Source: DAOUFU01 sp034429275 (GTDB lineage Bacteria > Chloroflexota > Anaerolineae > Aggregatilineales > Aggregatilineaceae). Taken from it: 5,103 nucleotides of DNA. The translations under genes and the position numbers were made by a program. This document shows positions 1 to 4,544 of this stretch, piece after piece. The notes beneath the pieces were generated by a model. It did not search any database and had not been told where the DNA came from. It was given only the letters and a program-made list of their open reading frames with translations. Location of the stretch: assembly GCA_034429275.1 (NCBI GenBank), contig DAOUFU010000046.1:1-5103 (forward strand). Direction: 5' to 3'. Within the stretch, counting starts at the first letter, position 1. Every line of letters starts with the position of its first letter.

Positions 1-1
1 G

Positions 2-517
2 ACCATCCGAAACTCGGAAGCGCGGCTGGCCCCCTTCTATTCACCGTCCGTTGCGCGATGGTGCGACGATATCTATCGCTGGGCGCGTGAATATGGCGTG
101 AATCCTAATGTCATTGCCATCGTGATTCAGATCGAATCGTGCGGGGACGTCGCCGCGATTTCGGGGGCAGGGGCGTTGGGATTGATGCAGGTGATGCCGT
201 TTCATTTCGATAACGGCAGGAATATGCTCGATCCCGACACTAATGTTGAATATGGAATGGGAGTCTTCTACGAGTGTTTGATGCAGTTCGCCAGCGGCGA
301 TCTAGGCCTGGCGCTGGCGTGTTACAACGGCGGTCCAGGGGTCACTTTGCGCGATTATTCAACCTGGGCAGCAGAGACTCAGCATTATTACGATTGGGCG
401 ACCGGTTTATGGGACGACGTGGTGCACGGGCGCACGGAAAGCGAAACGCTCAAGTCGTGGCTGGCAGCGGGTGGACAGCGTTTGTGTGATCAGGCGGAGA
501 GCCGGGCAGCTTCATGA
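2..517 (+). CDS. Lytic transglycosylase (SLT/goose-lysozyme-like fold), 5' end missing
   Basis: This gene encodes a peptidoglycan lytic transglycosylase, which would cleave the MurNAc-GlcNAc bond outside the cytoplasm. The frame is open from base 2, so the true start lies before the window; 171 residues are visible, ending at the TGA at 515-517. The GTG at 98 is internal: the residues before it (LAPFYSPSVARWCDDIYRWA) already read as the usual lead-in helix of the domain. Family motifs appear in order: IESCGD, with the likely catalytic Glu at codon 134-136; GLMQVMPFHF at about 179-208; and the substrate-groove motif ACYNGGPGV at about 317-343. The family normally has a signal peptide or other N-terminal part, which is not visible. 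The last 35 residues or so lack recognisable motifs. It converges on the minus-strand gene that ends at 512, and the stop codons overlap. The family call is firm; the specific substrate and the missing N-terminus are unknown. Confidence 0.88.
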   Translation, partial: TIRNSEARLAPFYSPSVARWCDDIYRWAREYGVNPNVIAIVIQIESCGDVAAISGAGALGLMQVMPFHFDNGRNMLDPDTNVEYGMGVFYECLMQFASGDLGLALACYNGGPGVTLRDYSTWAAETQHYYDWATGLWDDVVHGRTESETLKSWLAAGGQRLCDQAESRAAS

Positions 518-967
518 TCCCGAAAGGCCGGAGACACCAGTTTCGTAAACCGTGAGCTGGCCTGGCAGCAAGCGCGCATACAGGACCAATATCTCGCGCG
601 CTGCGGGCCAGTCGGCTTCGTCGGTGATGTGAGCCAGTGCGAGGTTACGCAGTCCTTCGCGCTGCCAGTTGTGGTAGAGATAGAGTAGCGCCGCTTCCAG
701 ATAACGCAGCCGCGCGGGGCCATGCGGAGTCTCGCGCAGGATGAGAGCGGCGAGCCAGGGTTCACTTTCGCGCCAGAACCACACGCTGCCCGGTCTCAGC
801 ATTCCAGAGCGCGCCCGGCGGCGGTATTCGCTGATGAACACTGGGAAGCGATCGTGCAGCGTGGTGGTGAAGGGCGTCACGTCCAACCGCCCGTTAGCGC
901 TCAGCCCGATGCCAATGGCCTGAGCTGACGTGGCGAAAACATCCCCCCGGACAAAGAGCGGTTCCAC
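512..967 (-). CDS. Macro domain-like small protein (degenerate)
   Basis: This is a 151-residue soluble protein with no signal peptide or membrane segment. I read it as a macro-domain relative, because the order of elements matches small macro proteins of the DarG/TARG-like type. These are a first strand and loop RGDVFATSAQAIGIG (residues 7-21), a helix RFPVFISEYRRR (40-51), SGMLRPGSVWFW (54-65), a long helix RLRYLEAALLYLYHNWQREG (86-105), a strand LRNLALAHI (106-114) and a last strand QLTVYE (137-142). The usual ADP-ribose-binding residues (NAAN and the glycine-rich loop) are not evident, so ADP-ribose hydrolase activity is doubtful. The start is a GTG at 965-967 with AAAGGA about 10 bases upstream; no stronger in-frame start is visible. 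It follows the carbonic anhydrase gene by 42 bases in the same direction, so the two are probably co-transcribed. Its TGA (512-514) interlocks with the stop of the opposite gene. It is a real gene with good confidence; the function is only a family resemblance. Confidence 0.68.
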   Translation of the reverse strand: MEPLFVRGDVFATSAQAIGIGLSANGRLDVTPFTTTLHDRFPVFISEYRRRARSGMLRPGSVWFWRESEPWLAALILRETPHGPARLRYLEAALLYLYHNWQREGLRNLALAHITDEADWPAAREILVLYARLLPGQLTVYETGVSGLSGS

Positions 968-1009
968 GCGTGACAGGTCCTTTCGTTTCGCTAACTGCCG
1001 ATATTTCGC

Positions 1010-1555
1010 TTACTGCTCATTGAGCAGGTAGAGCAGATTGTCCTCAACACGGTAGAGCAGTGGCGCCACCAACACTTTGGGGTATCGCTGCCGCAGGCGT
1101 TTGGCTTCGCTGAGCACAAAGTCAATCTCGTTGCCGATCTCAAACAAAGGAGCAAAGCTGTTGAAGTGATCTTCAGCCTGGGCCTCAGTCCAGCCCGCAT
1201 TAGCGACCAGGTTCTCGACAAACTGCGCTTTTCGGGCGGCAATATTCACCATGCCGCAGTTGGTATGGCCGATCAACGCGATGGCGCTCACGCCCCCTAC
1301 GGCAATGGCATAGGAGACTTTGAACTCGCTGTAGCGCAGATTGGCTCCCCCTGCGCGGATGATGTAGGCGAAATTATCCGGAATGTGCAGGTGCTTACGG
1401 TGATCCATGCACATGCCGATCAACAGTTCGGCGCGTGTGTAGGATTTGAAGGGGAACGCCAGGTTGTGATACTCAAGCAGGTGGCCGATCGGGGTGGAGC
1501 GATAGACCGGGAAAATATCGGCAGCATTCTGAACGGGAACCAGGCGATTGGTCAC
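1010..1555 (-). CDS. Beta-class carbonic anhydrase-like protein
   Basis: The likely product reversibly hydrates CO2 to bicarbonate using a zinc ion, in the cytoplasm. The 181-residue protein carries the beta-carbonic anhydrase zinc ligands: CMDHR (C49, D51, R53; the family C-x-D-x-R with the Asp/Arg pair) and GHTNCGM (H97 and C100; H-x-x-C). Between them are IIRAGGANLRYSEFKVSYAI and the strand VSAIALIGH, as expected for the fold. The C-terminus ends in the strand KVLVAPLLYRVEDNLLYLL. I chose the GTG at 1553-1555 because a strong GGAGG lies 7 bases upstream. A longer in-frame reading from a TTG at 1643-1645 would start inside the terminator of the neighbouring operon and cross a good promoter. 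It is at the short end of the beta family, so a carbonic anhydrase-like protein acting on another substrate (as some relatives do with CS2 or COS) cannot be excluded. It is probably the first gene of a two-gene unit. Confidence 0.85.
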   Translation of the reverse strand: MTNRLVPVQNAADIFPVYRSTPIGHLLEYHNLAFPFKSYTRAELLIGMCMDHRKHLHIPDNFAYIIRAGGANLRYSEFKVSYAIAVGGVSAIALIGHTNCGMVNIAARKAQFVENLVANAGWTEAQAEDHFNSFAPLFEIGNEIDFVLSEAKRLRQRYPKVLVAPLLYRVEDNLLYLLNEQ

Positions 1556-1594
1556 GATGTTGCCTCCGTGGTTTGAAGTGCGATTACGAGTGAG

Positions 1595-1600
1595 ATTATA
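1595..1600 (-). promoter_or_regulatory. Probable -10 element (TATAAT) for the carbonic anhydrase unit
   Basis: A perfect TATAAT reads on the minus strand, 39 bases before the GTG start of the carbonic anhydrase gene and downstream of the ribosomal operon terminator. Transcription starting about 7 bases later would give a leader of roughly 30 bases carrying the GGAGG. No good -35 hexamer is found at 16-18 bases spacing (TGCAGC or similar), so the promoter would be weak at -35 or activator dependent. Confidence 0.55.
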
Positions 1601-1637
1601 GCGCAAGCAAGGAATGCGCTGCACAGCACAACAAGCG

Positions 1638-1676
1638 GGAATCAAAAAACCGGGGAGCCTGCGCTCTCCGGTTTTT
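1638..1676 (-). terminator. Intrinsic terminator after rplA
   Basis: A 14-base-pair stem (1645-1658 with 1663-1676) has a 4-base loop (1659-1662) and a single C/A mismatch in the minus-strand RNA (a G-U pair if read on the plus strand). On the minus strand the stem runs into TTTTTTGATT, a classic U tract. It lies about 20 bases past the rplA stop codon and so closes the secE-nusG-rplK-rplA transcript. The stem flanks are A5/T5, so it could also work in the plus direction, although no plus-strand gene feeds into it here. Confidence 0.9.
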
Positions 1677-1695
1677 GGCTGTAGTGACGGGTGAA

Positions 1696-2412
1696 TCAGG
1701 CAACCGGAACCATAGAAAGCGCGATGTTCGGTTCCACACGCACGCCAGGCCCCATCGTCGAGGTGAGCACAACACGCTTCACATAGACGCCTTTTGCCCC
1801 AGAAGGCTTGTTGCGGCGAATGGCATCCATGACCGCAGCCATATTGCCAGCGAGTTGCTCTACGCTGAAGCTGACTTTGCCAATCGGGACATGAATATTG
1901 GCCGTCTTGTCGTTGCGGAACTCGACACGGCCTGCACGGGCTTCCTCAATGGCGCGCGGAAGGTCTTCAGGCTGGACGAGCGTGCCGCCTTTGGGATTGG
2001 GCATCAGACCGCGGCGACCAAGCACTTTACCCAGGCGGCCAATCTTACGCATGGAATCGGGAACGGCCAGGGCGACATCAAAATCGACCCAGCCTTCATT
2101 GGCAATCTTGTTGATCAATTCGTCATCGGCGATGTAATCTGCGCCTGCTTCGGAGGCGATACGCGCAGCTTCGCCTTCCGCAAAGACCAGGACACGAACA
2201 GTCTTGCCCAGTCCATAGGGCAGCAGCACCGTGGTACGAATCTGCTGATCGCTATGACGCGGATCGATGCCCATGCGCAGGTGAAGCTCGACGGTTTCAT
2301 CGAATTTGGCCGAAGCCATTTCCTTCACCAGCCTGATCGCTTCTTCGGGAGTGTAGAGAGCCTGACGGTCGAATTTTTCGAGTGCCTGCAGGTATTTCTT
2401 GCCTTGTGCCAT
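1696..2412 (-). CDS. rplA: 50S ribosomal protein L1
   Basis: Ribosomal protein L1 binds 23S rRNA at the L1 stalk, helps release deacylated tRNA from the E site, and in many bacteria represses its own operon by binding the mRNA. The 238-residue product is full length for the family. The L1 signature GRRGLMPNPKGGT is at residues 132-144. The conserved C-terminal pieces are GRVEFRNDKTANIHVPIGK (161-179) and VKRVVLTSTMGPGVRVE (211-227). I chose the ATG at 2410-2412, because AAGGAG sits 6 bases upstream and MAQGKKY is the usual beginning; the frame extends 14 codons further up without a good start. It is the last gene of the operon, 92 bases after rplK. The usual rplJ-rplL do not follow; a terminator does. 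The gap before it contains two possible RNA structures, listed separately. Confidence 0.98.
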   Translation of the reverse strand: MAQGKKYLQALEKFDRQALYTPEEAIRLVKEMASAKFDETVELHLRMGIDPRHSDQQIRTTVLLPYGLGKTVRVLVFAEGEAARIASEAGADYIADDELINKIANEGWVDFDVALAVPDSMRKIGRLGKVLGRRGLMPNPKGGTLVQPEDLPRAIEEARAGRVEFRNDKTANIHVPIGKVSFSVEQLAGNMAAVMDAIRRNKPSGAKGVYVKRVVLTSTMGPGVRVEPNIALSMVPVA

Positions 2413-2428
2413 TACTAGCTCCTTCGTG

Positions 2429-2454
2429 GTGGTAGCGGGGCAGTGCCCTCCCAC
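2429..2454 (-). promoter_or_regulatory. Possible RNA structure just upstream of the rplA ribosome binding site
   Basis: In the minus-strand RNA, GUGG (2454-2451) can pair with CCAC (2432-2429) and GGGC (2448-2445) with GCCC (2441-2438). This leaves a 3-base loop and an asymmetric internal loop (2 against 5 bases). Two short helices joined by an asymmetric loop are broadly what L1 binds in rRNA and in known mRNA sites. It ends 4 bases before the AAGGAG of rplA, so it could act as an operator. The helices are short and could be chance. Confidence 0.25.
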
Positions 2455-2471
2455 AATCTGCCAACAAAACC

Positions 2472-2504
2472 GGAATCAACGGACTGCGAAAGGGGGTTGA
2501 TTCC
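2472..2504 (-). promoter_or_regulatory. Intercistronic hairpin right after the rplK stop, attenuator-like
   Basis: A perfect 9-base-pair inverted repeat (GGAATCAAC at 2472-2480 with GTTGATTCC at 2496-2504) with a 15-base loop abuts the rplK stop codon. On the minus strand it is followed by GGTTTTGTTGG, a broken U tract. It may be a partial terminator, a processing site or a 3' stabilising hairpin that sets the rplK:rplA ratio. Full termination is unlikely because rplA depends on readthrough. Confidence 0.5.
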
Positions 2505-2930
2505 TTATCCCTCAACCACAACGCCCATGCTGCGGGCGGTGCCCTCGATCTGGCGCATCGCGCCTTCAAGGTCGATAGCGTTGAGGTCTTTCATCTTGAT
2601 TTCGGCGATCTCGCGTACCTGGGCGCTGGTGATCTTGCCCACTTTGTCGCGGTTGGGCACCGAAGAGCCTTTTTCCAGACCAGCCGCGCGGCGGATCAGG
2701 AAAGCGGTTGGCGGGCTTTTGAGAATGAACTTGAACGAGCCATCCGAGAAGATCGTGATCTCCGCCGGAAGAATCTCGCCAATGCGGTTGCTGGTCCTGG
2801 CATTGTATTCTTTGCAGAAGCCCATCAGGTTGATGCCATGCTGCGCCAGAGCGGGACCAATCGGGGGCGCAGGGTTGGCCTTACCCGCCGCAATTTGCAG
2901 CGTCACAACAGCTTTGACTTTCTTTGCCAT
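2505..2930 (-). CDS. rplK: 50S ribosomal protein L11
   Basis: Ribosomal protein L11 forms the base of the GTPase-associated stalk with 23S rRNA, contacts elongation factors, and is needed for RelA sensing of uncharged tRNA. The product is 141 residues, the family's standard length. The N-terminal domain shows the flexible proline-rich PAPPIGPALAQHGINLMGFC (residues 20-39). The rRNA-binding C-terminal domain ends with the L11 signature GTARSMGVVVEG (130-141). The ATG at 2928-2930 has AAGGA 9 bases upstream, and MAKKVKAVV is the expected start. It lies 118 bases after nusG and 92 before rplA, the usual order. The upstream gap contains two GC-rich hairpins that may form its leader. Confidence 0.98.
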   Translation of the reverse strand: MAKKVKAVVTLQIAAGKANPAPPIGPALAQHGINLMGFCKEYNARTSNRIGEILPAEITIFSDGSFKFILKSPPTAFLIRRAAGLEKGSSVPNRDKVGKITSAQVREIAEIKMKDLNAIDLEGAMRQIEGTARSMGVVVEG

Positions 2931-2965
2931 GAGTTATGATCCTTGTCATCTGACGTACAAAGCGC

Positions 2966-2984
2966 GCCCCCACGCAGGGGGGGC
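2966..2984 (-). promoter_or_regulatory. GC-rich hairpin in the rplK leader
   Basis: GCCCCC at 2966-2971 can pair with GGGGGC at 2979-2984 around a 7-base loop. It is located 36 bases before the rplK ATG. No U tract follows on the minus strand, so a terminator role is not supported. It could be part of a translational operator or only a spacer structure. Confidence 0.35.
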
Positions 2985-3011
2985 TGCCAGCGATTTAGGA
3001 TACCAGAGACC

Positions 3012-3042
3012 GGCGCGCGTGTCTAGAGAGGAGACGCGCGCC
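3012..3042 (-). promoter_or_regulatory. Strong hairpin between nusG and rplK
   Basis: GGCGCGC (3012-3018) pairs with GCGCGCC (3036-3042). After a 2-base bulge (3019-3020), GTCT (3021-3024) pairs with AGAC (3032-3035), leaving a 7-base loop. The stem begins 6 bases past the nusG stop. No T run follows on the minus strand, so this looks like an RNA processing or 3'-end stabilising hairpin, or an element of the rplK leader, rather than an intrinsic terminator. Confidence 0.5.
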
Positions 3043-3048
3043 AGGCCC

Positions 3049-3750
3049 CTAGGCTTTTTCGACCTGCAAGAAGTCCAACTCGACCGGGGTTTCGCGCCCG
3101 AAGAAAGACACCAGGACGCGAACCTTGGCTTTTTCCATATCGATATCGCCCACCGTGCCGATAAAATCGTTGAAGGGGCCATCGACAATACGCACCTTCT
3201 GGCCGGGGCGGAAAGTCACTTTGATCTTGGGCGCTTCGGCTTCCATGCGGCGCATGATCTGGGCGACTTCTTCGGGGCGGAGCGGTGTCGGCTCGTTGCC
3301 CATTCCCACAAAGCCTGTGACGCCGGGCGTGTTGCGCACGACGTACCAGGAGTCCTCGTCCATGATCATCTGGACCAGGATGTAACCTGGGAAAACGCGG
3401 CGCTCGATAGTGCGGCGCTTGCCTTCGCGGACTTCGATTTCTTCTTCGGTCGGCACCACGACATCGAAGATTTTGTCCTGCATCCCCATCGTCTCGATGC
3501 GCTGTTCGATGGAGTGACGCACCTTGTTTTCCTGGCCGGAATAGCAGTGAACGACATACCATTTACGTACATCGCTCTCGGCGCTTTTGTCTTCTTCGAT
3601 GCCGGTACCAAGCACAACCGCAATGTCACCCAGGCTGTCGCCGCGCTGGCTGGGCAGTTCTTCCGCTTCATCCTCGACGTCCTCTTCGTCCAGATACAGA
3701 GGTTCTGGATCGAAGTCTACGTCGTCATCACGGTAATCATCATCTAACAT
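3049..3750 (-). CDS. nusG: Transcription elongation/antitermination factor NusG, with acidic N-terminal extension
   Basis: NusG binds the RNA polymerase clamp, modulates pausing and couples transcription to Rho or to the ribosome. The 233-residue protein has a NGN domain from about residue 62 (RKWYVVHCYSGQENKV) through the signature FPGYILVQMI and VRNTPGVTGFVG. A C-terminal KOW domain follows from about 178 (FRPGQKVRIVDGPFNDFIG) to the end. Residues 1-61 are an extra, low-complexity acidic tail: 18 of the first 31 residues are Asp or Glu. Typical NusG is about 175-190 residues, so the tail accounts for the excess. The ATG at 3748-3750 is supported by AAGGTG 5 bases upstream, so the tail is probably translated. 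The gene follows secE by 105 bases and precedes rplK by 118, the classic arrangement. The family call is certain; the role of the acidic tail is unknown. Confidence 0.97.
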   Translation of the reverse strand: MLDDDYRDDDVDFDPEPLYLDEEDVEDEAEELPSQRGDSLGDIAVVLGTGIEEDKSAESDVRKWYVVHCYSGQENKVRHSIEQRIETMGMQDKIFDVVVPTEEEIEVREGKRRTIERRVFPGYILVQMIMDEDSWYVVRNTPGVTGFVGMGNEPTPLRPEEVAQIMRRMEAEAPKIKVTFRPGQKVRIVDGPFNDFIGTVGDIDMEKAKVRVLVSFFGRETPVELDFLQVEKA

Positions 3751-3855
3751 CGTTACACCTTCTCAACCTTCAGCGGATCGGCTGTGATAACGGACACCAA
3801 TCCTGATGCTGGCGGACGTGAGCGCGCGACACCGGGCAGCGAAATTCGGCACGAG
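3751..3855. other. secE-nusG intergenic gap, no gene or clear signal
   Basis: These 105 bases separate the secE stop from the nusG start. Apart from the nusG ribosome binding site (AAGGTG on the minus strand), I found no convincing promoter, hairpin or small ORF with a start and Shine-Dalgarno. A 13-base string identical to a well-known cloning adaptor lies at 3843-3855 and is discussed in the findings. Confidence 0.6.
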
Positions 3856-4311
3856 CTAAATCTGTTTGCGGAACAGTGCGTAGGCACCGCCCGAAACAAC
3901 CGCGACAATTGCCGATACAACCAGGAAAATCCACTCTGAATCGGCATGGAAAGCCTGCTGGAACCACCAGCTGTAGAAGGTGGTCAACAGGCCGAGACCG
4001 ATCGCAAACGCAGCAGTCACTGCCAGGACGATGAGGGTAAGCCGCTGAGTTTCCTCGCGAGTTGGCCAGGTAACCTTCTGTATCTCGGACACTACACCTC
4101 GCAGATAGGCCGCAACACTGCGCACGACCGGGATACGGTCGATGAGTCCTGACGGCGCGCGCGCGGTACGCGCTTCGCGGGCGCTCGGGGTAGGGCGATC
4201 TTTGCGACCTGATTCGACGATATCGTCGTCCACTTCATCACGATGGCGCTCGATCACCGTCGCCTTGTGATTTCGGTCTTCGGTTTGTACGCGTTCCCGT
4301 GTGCGTGCCAC
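3856..4311 (-). CDS. secE: Preprotein translocase subunit SecE, extended
   Basis: SecE is an essential membrane subunit of the SecYEG channel and clamps the two halves of SecY. The core is visible: the amphipathic cytoplasmic helix with SEIQKVTWPTREET (residues 75-88), then a membrane segment at about 91-114. The protein is 151 residues, compared with about 60-80 for single-span SecE. The extra length comes from a highly charged N-terminal region (1-55) and a second hydrophobic stretch at about 127-146 (IFLVVSAIVAVVSGGAYALF) before a basic end, RKQI. The start is the GTG at 4309-4311, with GAGGAG 6 bases upstream. It sits between tRNA-Trp and nusG as in most bacteria, and the conserved neighbours strengthen the call despite the low conservation of SecE. 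Confidence 0.94.
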   Translation of the reverse strand: MARTRERVQTEDRNHKATVIERHRDEVDDDIVESGRKDRPTPSAREARTARAPSGLIDRIPVVRSVAAYLRGVVSEIQKVTWPTREETQRLTLIVLAVTAAFAIGLGLLTTFYSWWFQQAFHADSEWIFLVVSAIVAVVSGGAYALFRKQI

Positions 4312-4353
4312 TCTATACTCCTCAGCTTAATAAGTGATCATTCGCTTATATCT

Positions 4354-4380
4354 AAGACACCGTCACGGGGACGGTGTCTT
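4354..4380 (-). promoter_or_regulatory. Perfect 11-bp hairpin between tRNA-Trp and secE
   Basis: AAGACACCGTC (4354-4364) pairs perfectly with GACGGTGTCTT (4370-4380) around a 5-base loop. It starts 14 bases past the CCA end of the tRNA. On the minus strand it is followed by AGATATAAGCG, not a real U tract, so complete termination is not expected. It could be a processing signal that separates the tRNA from the secE-nusG mRNA, or a partial attenuator. A TATAAG (4345-4350) downstream resembles a -10, but no -35 accompanies it. Confidence 0.6.
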
Positions 4381-4394
4381 CTGTAGCGAGATAA

Positions 4395-4471
4395 TGGCAG
4401 GGGTGGTAGGACTCGAACCCTCAGCCTACGGTTTTGGAGACCGTTGCTCTGCCAAATTGAGCTACACCCCT
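4395..4471 (-). tRNA. trnW: tRNA-Trp (anticodon CCA), 3' CCA encoded
   Basis: The minus strand folds as a cloverleaf. The acceptor is AGGGGTG (4471-4465) with CACCCCT (4405-4399), discriminator G, and an encoded CCA at 4397-4395. The D stem is GCTC/GAGC with a 9-base loop containing GG. The anticodon stem ACGGT/ACCGT has loop CTCCAAA, giving anticodon CCA at 4437-4435. The variable loop is AGGCT and the T loop TTCGAGT. The T stem GAGGG/CCTAC has a G-U pair and one A-A mismatch, which is unusual. Its place between tuf and secE matches the common bacterial order. It would be released from a longer transcript by RNase P and 3' processing. Confidence 0.95.
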
Positions 4472-4479
4472 GTACGCTG

Positions 4480-4496
4480 TCCCTTTATCGAAGGGA
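4480..4496 (-). repeat. Small hairpin just before tRNA-Trp
   Basis: TCCCTT (4480-4485) pairs with AAGGGA (4491-4496) around TATCG. It lies between the tuf terminator-like hairpin and the tRNA 5' end, and overlaps the T-rich tract after that terminator. It may help RNase P or endonuclease processing, or may be incidental. Confidence 0.35.
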
Positions 4497-4531
4497 AGAA
4501 AACGGGCCGGTACCCGGTGAACACCGGCCCG
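4490..4531 (-). terminator. Terminator-like hairpin after tuf
   Basis: CGGGCCGGT (4503-4511) pairs with ACCGGCCCG (4523-4531), a perfect, very GC-rich 9-base-pair stem with an 11-base loop. On the minus strand it is followed by TTTTCTTCCCTT. It starts 13 bases after the tuf stop. This fits an intrinsic terminator for tuf, but only 18 bases remain between the T-rich tract and tRNA-Trp. It must therefore be leaky, or else the tRNA needs a promoter overlapping it. Confidence 0.7.
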
Positions 4532-4544
4532 AAGTTCACTCGAT

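Noticed and set aside
98..517. Transglycosylase starting at the GTG at 98
   Set aside because: The frame is open to the window edge and the upstream residues read as part of the same domain, so the gene is truncated by the window.
1556..1645. 30-residue N-terminal extension of the carbonic anhydrase from a TTG at 1643-1645
   Set aside because: It would start inside the rplA terminator and cross a TATAAT promoter, whereas the GTG at 1553-1555 has a GGAGG at ideal spacing.
1675..2418. Plus-strand open frame of 247 codons
   Set aside because: It is fully antisense to rplA, with low-complexity His/Arg/Asp-rich translation typical of a shadow frame.
2413..2454. 14-codon upstream extension of rplA
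   Set aside because: The ATG at 2410-2412 has AAGGAG 6 bases upstream and gives the normal L1 N-terminus; the extension covers the ribosome binding site.
2443..3747. Long plus-strand open frame of 434 codons
   Set aside because: It lies antisense to rplK and nusG, whose proteins are unmistakable; its translation has no family features and is a codon-bias shadow.
3753..3967. Minus-strand 64- and 65-codon frames overlapping the end of secE
   Set aside because: They overlap secE in other frames and lack ribosome binding sites or recognisable features.
4345..4350. TATAAG as a -10 element for secE
   Set aside because: No -35-like hexamer at a proper distance; the spacer falls in the strong hairpin. 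Left as a remark only.
4472..4544. rpmG (L33) between tuf and tRNA-Trp
   Set aside because: Only 73 bases are present, filled by hairpins; no such coding sequence is possible.
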